DNA of 64,000 nucleotides from Verrucomicrobiota bacterium. GTDB taxonomy: Bacteria > Verrucomicrobiota > Verrucomicrobiia > Opitutales > Opitutaceae. The notes under the pieces are model-generated. The model was not told the origin of the DNA. It ran no database searches and saw only the letters and a program-made list of their open reading frames with translations. The position numbers were made by a program, and so were the translations under genes. This document shows, one piece after another, positions 44,858 through 53,012 of the stretch; the stretch's first letter is position 1, and each line of letters begins with the position of its first letter. The stretch covers positions 1 to 64,000 of the forward strand of contig JACTNC010000051.1 of NCBI GenBank assembly GCA_014584295.1, read 5' to 3'.

Positions 44858-46374
44858 ACACGATATCTGCGATTGAGTTTTCCGGCATCAGCAAGAGCTT
44901 CGCCGGTGTCCCGGTGCTGCGTGGCATCAGCTTCAAGTTGGGTGCCGGTCGCACACTCGGCCTCGTCGGGGAAAACGGCGCTGGCAAGTCCACGCTGATG
45001 AACATCCTTGGGGGCAACCTTCTGCCCGATACCGGCGGGATGGTGCTGGGAGGAACGCCCTACACACCCCAGGATCCAACCGATGCGGCACGGGCAGGTG
45101 TGGCCTTCATTCACCAGGAGCTGAATCTTTTCGCCAATCTTTCCATCGCCGAGAATCTCTTTCTCGCCGCGCTACCCCGCATGGGCTCAATGCCCTGGAT
45201 CGATCGCAGAGCGCTTCATGATCGCACGGCCACCCTGCTGGGTCAGGTTGGCCTTGCGATCGCACCCGAGACATTGGTTGAACAACTCTCTGCCGGCGAG
45301 CGGCAACTCGTCGAGATCGCCCGCGCGCTCGCTCTCGAAGCCCGCCTCATCATCCTCGATGAACCTACGACGTCGCTCAGCGTCCGGGAGACCGAAACAC
45401 TTTTTTCCCTTCTGCGCCGACTCCAGGCCCGAGGCATCGCGCTGATCTATATCTCGCACCTGCTCGAACATGTGCGTCAGCTTTGCCACGATCTTGTCGT
45501 ATTGCGCGACGGTGAAGTGGTGGCACAAGGGCCGATCGAAGCCTATGACACCCCGGCGATTATTTCCGCCATGGTAGGACGCAGCCTCACCCGACTCTAC
45601 CCGGAACGTCGGGGCGCGTCGACAACGGTTCCCCTTCTTGAGGTGCGTTCACTCACGCAGCTTCATATCGTGCGCGATATCAGCTTCACCGTGCACCGTG
45701 GTGAGGTGCTTGGCATTTTCGGACTCATGGGGGCCGGACGGTCTGAACTCGCGCGTATTCTCTTCGGACTGGATTCGGCGCAATACGGCGAGGTGCGGAT
45801 GCGCGAAAAAGTCATCAATCGACGGGAAGGACCGCGCGAGCGCATGGAACGGGGCCTTGCCTTTCTTACCGAGGACCGGCGCCACGAGGGGCTCTGCCTC
45901 GAGGCCTCGATCGCCGACAACCTTGCGCTCGTCTCGCTGCGCGAGCACGCCCGTACTCCGTTGCGGCTTCTCGACCGCAACACCTGGCAGCAGGCGATCT
46001 CGACAATTCGCGCCGCGGTGCGCCTTACCGCAAAAGTCAGCGACGCACAATCCGTGCAGACCCTGAGCGGCGGCAACCAGCAGAAGGTCATTCTTGGCAA
46101 ATGGCTGCTCGCGAAACCCGAGGTACTTATCTTGGACGAACCCACGAGGGGCGTGGATGTGGGAGCCAGATTCGAACTGTACCAGCTCATCCTCGACCTT
46201 GCAGACCGCGGTGCAGGCGTGCTGATGATCTCATCGGAGATCGAAGAGCTGACGGGGCTCTGCGATCGCATTCTGGTCATGAGCCAGGGCGAAATCCGCG
46301 GGAACTTTCCAAGAACTGAATTCTCGCGGGAGCGCCTCCTTGTTGCTGCGCTGCCGCGCGAAGCCCACGCATGA
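44854..46374 (+). CDS. Sugar ABC transporter ATP-binding protein (two-domain)
   Basis: 506 residues from the ATG at 44854, with two nucleotide-binding domains as in RbsA/MglA. Domain 1 has Walker A GENGAGKST (about 39-47), signature LSAGERQLVEIARAL and Walker B LIILDEPTTSL. Domain 2 has a degenerate first loop FGLMGAGRSEL (no GK), signature LSGGNQQKVILGKWL and Walker B VLILDEPTRGVD. The degenerate second site is normal for this family. It powers the importer with the two permeases. It overlaps both neighbours by 4 nt, so the three genes are one translationally coupled unit. Confidence 0.92.
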   Translation: MNTISAIEFSGISKSFAGVPVLRGISFKLGAGRTLGLVGENGAGKSTLMNILGGNLLPDTGGMVLGGTPYTPQDPTDAARAGVAFIHQELNLFANLSIAENLFLAALPRMGSMPWIDRRALHDRTATLLGQVGLAIAPETLVEQLSAGERQLVEIARALALEARLIILDEPTTSLSVRETETLFSLLRRLQARGIALIYISHLLEHVRQLCHDLVVLRDGEVVAQGPIEAYDTPAIISAMVGRSLTRLYPERRGASTTVPLLEVRSLTQLHIVRDISFTVHRGEVLGIFGLMGAGRSELARILFGLDSAQYGEVRMREKVINRREGPRERMERGLAFLTEDRRHEGLCLEASIADNLALVSLREHARTPLRLLDRNTWQQAISTIRAAVRLTAKVSDAQSVQTLSGGNQQKVILGKWLLAKPEVLILDEPTRGVDVGARFELYQLILDLADRGAGVLMISSEIEELTGLCDRILVMSQGEIRGNFPRTEFSRERLLVAALPREAHA

Positions 46375-47339
46375 ACGCCTTGCTCCGATACGCGTCGCCC
46401 ATCCTCTTCGTCGTGGTCATTGCGACCTTCGGTGTGCTTTCGCCGAAATTCATGACGGCGGACAATGCACTCAACATTCTCGTGCAGTCTGCTCCGGTGG
46501 GAATTGTTACGATCGGGATGACATTCGTCCTGCTGACGGCGAGTGTCGATCTGTCGGTCGGGGCGATCATGTTCCTCGCGGCTGCCATCGCAGGCAAGAT
46601 GCTGCAGGCGGACATGCCTCTCTCCGTTGCCCTCGGTGCGATGCTTGTCATCGGTGTCACATCGGGCGGAATCAATGCCGCCTTCATCGCGCGTCTGCGC
46701 ATCGCGCCGTTTGTGGTCACTCTCGCTTTTCTCTTCATTGGACGCGGTGTCGCGCTTACGATCACACAGACGCGCGCGATGAATCTGCCCGAGAGTTTTC
46801 TCCGTCTGGGCTCTGCCCGTATCGTTGGCGTGCCACTTCCGCTTCTTATCTTTGGGATGATGTTGCTGATCGCTCATGCGACCCTCACCCGAACTCCCTT
46901 TGGTCGACAACTTTACGCCTTGGGGCACAACCCTGTGACTGCGCGCAAGGCCGGCCTTAACACCTCGCTGCTTCTAGCCAGCGTTTTCCTTATCAGTGGT
47001 TTCTGTGCCGCGCTCGGTGCGATCCTTTCGCTTGCCCAGCTTGGTGCGGTCTCGCCCAAGTTTGGCGAAGCCTACGAGTTCAAGGCCATTGCCGCTGCTG
47101 TGCTCGGCGGCGCGAGCCTTTTCGGCGGCCGAGGTACGGTGCTGCCCGGCACGCTGCTGGGCGTCGTGCTCATCCAGTCCGTCGAGGCCGGCTTGGTGAT
47201 CCTCAATGCGGATCCCTACCTTTACCCAATCATCACGGCCGCCATCATTTTCATCGCCGTGCTGATCGACAGCGGCCGCAACACCCTGCTCGAACGCCTC
47301 GGTCGGCGACGCATCCGGAACGACAGCGCCCAGGCATAG
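46371..47339 (+). CDS. Sugar ABC transporter permease 2
   Basis: 322 residues. Signature blocks are LTASVDLSVGAIMFLAAA, NAAFIARLRIAPFVVTLAFLFIG (split: NAAFIARLRIAPF and VVTLAFLFIG) and AAVLGGASLFGGRGTVLPGTL. It shares the RbsC-type fold with permease 1 but is clearly divergent, so the channel is a heterodimer. The start overlaps the ATPase stop by 4 nt. The last residues end near a converging lactonase-like gene, 20 bp away on the opposite strand. Confidence 0.88.
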   Translation: MNALLRYASPILFVVVIATFGVLSPKFMTADNALNILVQSAPVGIVTIGMTFVLLTASVDLSVGAIMFLAAAIAGKMLQADMPLSVALGAMLVIGVTSGGINAAFIARLRIAPFVVTLAFLFIGRGVALTITQTRAMNLPESFLRLGSARIVGVPLPLLIFGMMLLIAHATLTRTPFGRQLYALGHNPVTARKAGLNTSLLLASVFLISGFCAALGAILSLAQLGAVSPKFGEAYEFKAIAAAVLGGASLFGGRGTVLPGTLLGVVLIQSVEAGLVILNADPYLYPIITAAIIFIAVLIDSGRNTLLERLGRRRIRNDSAQA

Positions 47340-47359
47340 GCCCGTGACGTGCTGCGCCG

Positions 47360-49315
47360 TCAGCCAGGGGATTCGATCCAGTCCAGGCGAACGAATTGAT
47401 ACCCTGTAAGTTCGACCTCGTAGCCGGAACCCGTTTCGACTACGATCTCGCGAGGTTCCCGGTCGAGGAACGCGTCGGGTTCAGTCATCCAAATCTCTGA
47501 TGATCCCCAGTCGAGATCCAGACGCCGTAAGGCGCCAGCCAAACCACGCACCAGGACTTTCCGGCGTGTCGATGTGAGGTTTGCCAGCCACAGGCATCGC
47601 CGCCTGCCATGTATCAATGCGATCGCTTCCACCCGCATGGGATCACTCGAGACTGTCTCCAATACTTCTCCTCCAGCATAAGAGCCGATGGCAGCCAAGG
47701 CATAGTACAAGGGAAAAACCTGCCCCGGCCTGGAAGGAAACTGCGATGATGACGCCCCCTGCTTGCGCTCCATCACTCCTCGCCATCCCATTGTTTCGAA
47801 AAAGGTCACGCTTTGCGCACCGCCTTCGGCCAGGCGCTTGAGCATTGAAAGTGTCCAGGCTGCGGCAAAAGGCGACACCTGCCGCGGATCAACGTCTGCC
47901 GGAAGCTCATCCTTGCTCGTAGCCACCTTGGCCGAGGTTGCCACGGGATTGAAACGTGGCTTCAAGGTAATCGCGGAAACTGTCAGCGGCTTCCCGGGAA
48001 AATAGGTCCGCGCGCTTTCAAGCTGTGCAGTCACAGCCGTTGGCGTTTCGGCGATCGACGCATCATCGAAGGCATGCACCTGTGGGTTCATCGACCAGTG
48101 CACGAAATCGGCGATATCGTGGGGTGGACGAGCCTGGTTCAATTGATAAAAATCCGCATCGGTCCCGGCGCCGATAGGTACACCGAGTGGCTTGAGATGT
48201 GCTCGGCCAAATTCCACACGGGCGCGGGATACGGTCTTTTCTCCCCGACAATAGAGCAGAATGCGCGCAAGGGGGATTGATCGCATCGTGATGTCCTCCA
48301 CCAAGGCGTCGAGACCACCGGCCTCGCCGTTGGCGGGCAAATGCACCGCAAGTTCGAGCGGAATGCCCAAGGCAGCAGTTTCGTCACGCGCCGCGTCGAG
48401 CGTTTCCCGCCAATCCGCGTTGTATGGTCGCACATCAACCCGCAGATGATGAAGGTTGAGCGTCCGGAGTCGCGCGACATCCTTCGCGTCCAGTTGCTCG
48501 CGCGCGCGGTTGCAACCGAGTCCGATCGCCGGGAGCTTGCTGCGCCGTGATAGTACGTCGATAACCGTCGATCTCAACTGCGGGATTTCCGGCGTCCGGA
48601 GGACGCTTCCGTCTGCGCTCATCCCAAGCGTGATTTCCTGCTGAATGCGGGTTCCTGAGGAAATCTCCACGGGAAAGGGCAGATGAAGCGGCGTGCAGTA
48701 GGTCTTGAAGCTGGCATCGATCCAATTGCGCTGGTCTTCCATTTCAAAGCGGTCGCCCCTGAACCGCAGCGTCGCCCAGACACCGGGCGACACCTCATGC
48801 GCAAGCGTGGCAAGATCAAAGAATCCTGGTACCGGCTGTGCAGGCTCGACCCATCGCGGAAAATTCAACTCAGCCATTCCTGCCGCAATGCGCTCCACCC
48901 TGCAACGCGCGCCTGCACACTCAGCCGGGTGCAGCACGCAGATGCCAATGCGATTCCGAAGGAACGTCGTCCGCGCCTCACCATCAAATGTCAAATGCAC
49001 GATACCGTCGGCGCTTCCCGTCATCGCCACTCGCGCCACGAAGTGAATTCCCTCCTGTCGGAAGATCGCCGTGTAGGTGATTCGAAATGCATCCGCCTCA
49101 ATGCGGATGTCGCGTTCACCGATCTCCATGGGAACCGTACCCCAATCCCGATCGCGCACCGCGATGTAAATGCGTCGGATCACTTCCCGGTCCCCAAACC
49201 GGATGCTGCGAAAGTCGCCGTGACTGAACTCAAGCGTGAGTGGACCACTTCGCAATGGGATAAGTTCCGAGTCTGGAGGAAGCGGAGCTGATGTCGGCGA
49301 GGAAGCTGGATGCAT
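47360..49315 (-). CDS. Three-domain protein resembling D-apionate lactonase (ApnL)
   Basis: 651 residues, no signal peptide. An N-terminal beta domain (about 1-240) is followed by a TIM-barrel-like region (about 265-530) with GAGTDADFYQLNQARPP and FVHWSMNPQVHAFDD then IAETP, and a C-terminal beta domain (about 560-651). The ATLARK-type middle also holds KPLTVSAITLKPRFNP and DPRQVSPFAAAWTLSML. Order, length and the NPQVHAFD/DPRQ blocks match what I recall of D-apionolactonase ApnL, which opens D-apionolactone to D-apionate. It runs convergent to the importer genes and ends 20 bp from them. A glycoside hydrolase-like role on another lactone is the alternative. Confidence 0.65.
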   Translation of the reverse strand: MHPASSPTSAPLPPDSELIPLRSGPLTLEFSHGDFRSIRFGDREVIRRIYIAVRDRDWGTVPMEIGERDIRIEADAFRITYTAIFRQEGIHFVARVAMTGSADGIVHLTFDGEARTTFLRNRIGICVLHPAECAGARCRVERIAAGMAELNFPRWVEPAQPVPGFFDLATLAHEVSPGVWATLRFRGDRFEMEDQRNWIDASFKTYCTPLHLPFPVEISSGTRIQQEITLGMSADGSVLRTPEIPQLRSTVIDVLSRRSKLPAIGLGCNRAREQLDAKDVARLRTLNLHHLRVDVRPYNADWRETLDAARDETAALGIPLELAVHLPANGEAGGLDALVEDITMRSIPLARILLYCRGEKTVSRARVEFGRAHLKPLGVPIGAGTDADFYQLNQARPPHDIADFVHWSMNPQVHAFDDASIAETPTAVTAQLESARTYFPGKPLTVSAITLKPRFNPVATSAKVATSKDELPADVDPRQVSPFAAAWTLSMLKRLAEGGAQSVTFFETMGWRGVMERKQGASSSQFPSRPGQVFPLYYALAAIGSYAGGEVLETVSSDPMRVEAIALIHGRRRCLWLANLTSTRRKVLVRGLAGALRRLDLDWGSSEIWMTEPDAFLDREPREIVVETGSGYEVELTGYQFVRLDWIESPG

Positions 49316-49386
49316 GATGGCGCCACGATTTCCGATATGCAGTCCTCACTTGCGTGCATTTGTCTGATGCACATGGGAGCTCATAA

Positions 49387-49412
49387 TCGCGTCGAGTCTG
49401 GACATGACGCGA
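49387..49412. promoter_or_regulatory. 7-bp inverted repeat upstream of the lactonase-like gene
   Basis: TCGCGTC (49387-49393) and GACGCGA (49406-49412) are perfect inverted copies with a 12-nt spacer, 70-100 bp upstream of the lactonase-like start at 49315. A TATAGC hexamer next to the site on the minus strand could be its -10. A dimeric regulator could bind here; I saw no second copy upstream of 39317, 39986 or 42798. Confidence 0.35.
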
Positions 49413-49456
49413 CGCTATATGCAGCAGAGAATCGATCAACTTTGGTTTGATTGACC

Positions 49457-50233
49457 TCAAGCTGACGGACTTAGGTAATCGTGCACGACTTCGCCCGGGA
49501 CGAGCGTGAATTCACCTTTCCAGAAGTAGCCGGGGCCTGTTTCCACGACGGGCAGGAGGTGGAGGGGGGCCTGCATGTTCGGGCGGATCTCGACGGAGCA
49601 GGGATCCGTCCAGCATTCGCCGAGCTTCACATCCGAGAGGCGGCGGCTGGTGATCTGTCGGATGGCAGGGCGCCCGTCGATGTGGTGGATGACCTTGTAA
49701 TTGAGGTTGAGCGCAAAGTCGAAGGTGAGGCGCTTCAGGTCGGCGAGGTCACCGCGGTGCTGCTTGTACACCATCGTGCCGGTGAGAACATCGATGCCGT
49801 TCCGTTCAAGCACGCCCACTATGAGGTCGCCACGCGCTTCAACCCGCGGGTTCGCCCACTTCTTCGGCTGGCCATGAACTTCGCGTCCCTGCGCCAGCCC
49901 GCCGTCCGAATTGAGGAAAAGGAACGGTGAAAATCCTCCCCGGGCGCGACCGGGAAGCTCCGCCCCGAGCATGACATTGCATTCCCCGTAGCGACCGAGC
50001 CACTCGACATCGCCCATGTTGTAGAGATGAACGAGCACCCAGTCGCTGATGGGCACAAGCGGCTCGGGCATGAGCCGACGGATGGCTGCGGGTGTCGAAC
50101 GATAGGCGAGTGTGAGAACGGTGACGTCACGAAACGTGAACGGAAACGATGCCGACAGCGGCGCTGCGAGCGGTGTGCTCCACGCGTTCAGCGGATCAGT
50201 GAGGTAACCAGGAGGAAATGAGGAGTCTGACAT
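49457..50233 (-). CDS. Acetoacetate decarboxylase-family protein
   Basis: 258 residues with the ADC fold. The Schiff-base lysine block is GREVHGQPKKWANP (Lys124 and Lys125), the pair used by the family to form an imine with a beta-keto acid. SPFLFLNSDGG and ECWTDPCSVEIRP are other family blocks. The ADC superfamily includes decarboxylases and also aldolase-dehydratases, so cleavage or dehydration of a keto acid is possible. It is the last gene of a tight minus-strand operon behind an enolase-superfamily dehydratase (5 bp gap), where other deoxyhexonate routes have an FAH-family hydrolase. Confidence 0.85.
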   Translation of the reverse strand: MSDSSFPPGYLTDPLNAWSTPLAAPLSASFPFTFRDVTVLTLAYRSTPAAIRRLMPEPLVPISDWVLVHLYNMGDVEWLGRYGECNVMLGAELPGRARGGFSPFLFLNSDGGLAQGREVHGQPKKWANPRVEARGDLIVGVLERNGIDVLTGTMVYKQHRGDLADLKRLTFDFALNLNYKVIHHIDGRPAIRQITSRRLSDVKLGECWTDPCSVEIRPNMQAPLHLLPVVETGPGYFWKGEFTLVPGEVVHDYLSPSA

Positions 50234-50238
50234 GGCAG

Positions 50239-51363
50239 TTAGATGCGATAGCGTTCAACAACCGACTCGCGCACGGTGACTCCGAGTCCGGGAGTGTCCC
50301 TCACGGCGATGGCGCCGTTGACGACCTGCCAGGGGTCATCGACGAGTTCGTGCTGCATGGGATTGGGGCGTGGCTTGTGATCGAAGGTGAGCGCGTTGGA
50401 GGTGGCCGCCTGTACCGCGATGCCGGCCGCGGTGCAGAGTGCACTGCTCCAGGTGTGCAGGGTGTAGGGTTTGTTCTCCGATTCGAGCATCCGGGCAATG
50501 GCAAGAGTCCCGGTTATGCCCTGGCACCGGGCCGGATCCATTTGCACGATGTCAGCGGCGCCGTAGCGAAGGAGGCGGCGGTATCCCTCGATATTCCATT
50601 CCTGCTCGCCGGTTCCGATGTGCTGGTCGACCTGGGCGCGAAGCGCGACATGGCCTTCGAGGTCGGTCGGCGGCAGGGGCTCCTCGATCCAGCGCAGGCG
50701 GAAAGGCGCAAAATCGCGGCAGCGTTGAACGGCGATCTTAACATCCCAGCGCGTGCGTGCCGCGAGGGCATCGACGACGAGACCGACCCTGTCGCCGATG
50801 GCGCCGCGGCAGGCGGACACCAGGGCGATGTCGCGTTCGCGATCCTGCCCGAAGACATTGTCCGGCCGGGAGCCCCAGCCGCCCTTGACGTAGCGGTAGC
50901 CTTCCGCGGCATAGGCGCGAAACTCATCGAGATTCCATTCGAAGCGATCGAGATCGAAATGAATGCAGGCGCATGGCACGACGTGATCGCGCACCTTGCC
51001 CCCGAGGAGCGACCAGACGGGCTGTCCCAGGATCCGGCCTTTCAGGTCCCACAGGGCGATATCAACCGCACTCAGCGCGAGCGCCGCAATGCCCTGGGGA
51101 CCGTACCACCAGACGTGGCGACGGAGTCTGTCATGGATTCCGAGGACGTTCAGGGGATCCTGCCCGATGACGAGCGGGGCGAAGTCTTCCGTCACGACAG
51201 CCTCCGTGGCTCGGCACGCGCCGATGAACATCGTGATGGCCTCGCCCCACCCGACGTGGCCGCTGTCGGTTTCAATCCGCACCAGCGTGAGCAGGCGCGG
51301 TCGATTGTGGTCGTGAGGTTCGGGATACCGAACGGTGACGGGACGGACGGAGATGATTTTCAC
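50239..51363 (-). CDS. Enolase-superfamily sugar-acid dehydratase
   Basis: 374 residues starting at a GTG. The mandelate-racemase-type pattern is intact: Lys160 in YVKGGWG, metal ligands Asp198 (VVDAL), Glu227 or Glu228 (WIEEPL) and Glu253 (GTGEQEW), with Asp276 (QMDPARC) and His303 (TLHTW) as the second base pair. It would dehydrate an aldonate to a 2-keto-3-deoxy acid. Members of this subgroup act on rhamnonate, fuconate, galactonate and others, so the substrate is not fixed by sequence alone. It lies between a SDR gene (9 bp) and the ADC-like gene (5 bp). Confidence 0.88.
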   Translation of the reverse strand: MKIISVRPVTVRYPEPHDHNRPRLLTLVRIETDSGHVGWGEAITMFIGACRATEAVVTEDFAPLVIGQDPLNVLGIHDRLRRHVWWYGPQGIAALALSAVDIALWDLKGRILGQPVWSLLGGKVRDHVVPCACIHFDLDRFEWNLDEFRAYAAEGYRYVKGGWGSRPDNVFGQDRERDIALVSACRGAIGDRVGLVVDALAARTRWDVKIAVQRCRDFAPFRLRWIEEPLPPTDLEGHVALRAQVDQHIGTGEQEWNIEGYRRLLRYGAADIVQMDPARCQGITGTLAIARMLESENKPYTLHTWSSALCTAAGIAVQAATSNALTFDHKPRPNPMQHELVDDPWQVVNGAIAVRDTPGLGVTVRESVVERYRI

Positions 51364-51372
51364 GGAAAGGTG

Positions 51373-52179
51373 TCAGCAGGTATGCTGGAAGCCGCCGCAG
51401 ACATTGATGGTTTGTCCAGTTATAAAGCTGCCGCGATCGCTGGCCAGAAAAGTGATAAGGTCGGCGACATCGTCTGGCGTGCCGAGGCGTCGCAGCGGCG
51501 TGGCTTGGGTCCAGCCTGCGACGAGTTCGGCGGAAGTTTTCCCCGTCAGTGTCGCGAGCTCGCGGAAGCTTTCCTCCCAGAGGGGCGTGAGCACCACTGC
51601 GGGGCAGACGGTATTGCAGGTGACGTTTCGAGGGCCGTAGGCGAGGGCGAGCGATTCCGAAACGCTGGCGACCGCGGCTTTGGCTGCCGCGTAGTGCGCC
51701 GAGAGGGCGCGTCCCTTTCGGCCTGCATTAGAGCCGAGATTGATGATTCGGGCACCGCGTTTGGGATCCACGCGCTCCGCGAAAGCCGTTCCGAGGAAAA
51801 ACAAGGCGCGAAGGTCGATCTCGAGCACTTCGTCCCATTCTTCTGCTGTGATGGCGGCCGGTTTGTTGAAGTGGCAGACGCCCGCGGAATTGACGAGTAC
51901 GTCGAGGGGCGTGCCGAACGATGCAGCCTCGGCGATGACGCGTTCTGCGGCATCCGCTGGGCGCAGGTCGGCCACGATCGTGCGATGAGCGGGTGCGCCT
52001 GAGGGAGGCGCAGGGAGCGCGGCGATCGCCTTGGCGAGCCTGACGGCGTTGCGATCAATGCCGATGATGCGAGCGCCGCCCGCTGCAAATTGCCTTGCGG
52101 AGGCGAGACCGAAGCCGCTGCCGGCGCCGGTGATGACGACGGTGCGACCGGTGAAATCGTAAGGACAGAGGGATGCCAT
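51373..52179 (-). CDS. Short-chain dehydrogenase, candidate 2-keto-3-deoxy acid dehydrogenase
   Basis: 268 residues from the ATG at 52179; a longer frame to 52197 adds six residues. Classic SDR: cofactor turn VITGAGSGFGLASA, acidic IDRN that favours NAD, active site LVNSAGVCHF, Ser in LGSNAGR and YxxxK in HYAAAKAAV. The C-terminus has GQTINVCGGFQ. In non-phosphorylated rhamnose and fucose pathways a second SDR oxidises the 2-keto-3-deoxy acid at C4, a role that fits its position behind the dehydratase. The other SDR at 53013 is closer to sugar dehydrogenases. Confidence 0.78.
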   Translation of the reverse strand: MASLCPYDFTGRTVVITGAGSGFGLASARQFAAGGARIIGIDRNAVRLAKAIAALPAPPSGAPAHRTIVADLRPADAAERVIAEAASFGTPLDVLVNSAGVCHFNKPAAITAEEWDEVLEIDLRALFFLGTAFAERVDPKRGARIINLGSNAGRKGRALSAHYAAAKAAVASVSESLALAYGPRNVTCNTVCPAVVLTPLWEESFRELATLTGKTSAELVAGWTQATPLRRLGTPDDVADLITFLASDRGSFITGQTINVCGGFQHTC

Positions 52180-52189
52180 GGAATGAAAC

Positions 52190-52999
52190 TCAACCAATCA
52201 CGAGCGACGGATGCCGCTGGGCTACCGCAGGATCGTAGAGCGGCAAGATCAGATCGCTTTCGCGCGAAACGCGAGCGTAGAGGCGATGGTGCTCCTCGAT
52301 CGATTCCGAGAGTCCGAGCGGGATGCGCTCCTCGTGGTTGCGGTAGTGGAATATCGCATCGGTGAGTGCGACGCATCCCGCAGCGGTCGGCACGATGAAG
52401 CACATGCTCGATCGATGGTGCGCGCCGCAGAACCACGCACGAATTCCGGGGAGGGGTTCGCTGGCTTCATCCGGTAGAAACGAAAGGCGGGGCGCGGCGT
52501 CGAAGATGAGATGACGAAGCACGTCAGGAGGAAAGATGATGTCCCGTGGCAGTTGAGGCACCTCGGGGTCCGGAGCATGGAAATCAAGCCAGCCGCGGCG
52601 GGAGAGGTGAATCCGGGCGTTGGGAAATTGATCGAGTCCGCCGGTCGCGTAGGAGGTGAGCGGAGTAACGAGCACGTCGGTGATTTGCTCTGGCTCCACG
52701 CCGCGTGCGCGCAGGGAGGGGACGATGCGTTGCTGCGCGCTCACGACCGGAATGTGTCCGACCTCGCCCGTGGCCGCCTTTGCCCAGGTTGTCCAGTGGT
52801 CATGCAGGCGCTGAAAGGCGGGACCCGAGGGGAATCCGGTGTTGAGCAGCGCGCGCCGCCCGTTGCCTTCGATGAGAAAGGCCCAGAAGGTGAGCGGCAG
52901 CCAGCCCACGAGCTCGGTCATCCAGAAAACCTCGGCTGCGGGAACACGGGTTTCGCCCATGGCGAGCGCGGTGATGCGATAGGTTGGGGAAGTGCTCAT
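52190..52999 (-). CDS. Metallo-beta-lactamase-fold protein lacking the metal-binding motif
   Basis: 269 residues from the ATG at 52999; the frame extends 38 codons further, through low-complexity Ser/Pro codons I reject. The fold resembles MBL hydrolases such as AHL lactonases (AFLIEGNGRRALLNTGFP, ITDVLVTPLTSYATGGLD, ARIHLSRRGWLDF). The HxHxDH block is replaced: positions 113-118 read PLTSYA, so all four metal ligands there are lost. A later His region (FCGAHHRSS) and LTDAIFHY remain. The protein may keep lactonase chemistry by another way, or bind rather than cleave. It sits in the operon where a lactonase step is expected. Confidence 0.7.
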   Translation of the reverse strand: MSTSPTYRITALAMGETRVPAAEVFWMTELVGWLPLTFWAFLIEGNGRRALLNTGFPSGPAFQRLHDHWTTWAKAATGEVGHIPVVSAQQRIVPSLRARGVEPEQITDVLVTPLTSYATGGLDQFPNARIHLSRRGWLDFHAPDPEVPQLPRDIIFPPDVLRHLIFDAAPRLSFLPDEASEPLPGIRAWFCGAHHRSSMCFIVPTAAGCVALTDAIFHYRNHEERIPLGLSESIEEHHRLYARVSRESDLILPLYDPAVAQRHPSLVIG

Positions 53000-53012
53000 G
53001 TCGGAAATGGAT

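Noticed and set aside
45663..46928. 421-residue open frame on the minus strand
   Set aside because: Antisense to the ABC ATPase and permease; composition is Arg/His-rich and without motifs.
50218..52002. 594-residue open frame on the plus strand
   Set aside because: Antisense to the dehydratase and SDR genes, whose catalytic residues are all recognisable.
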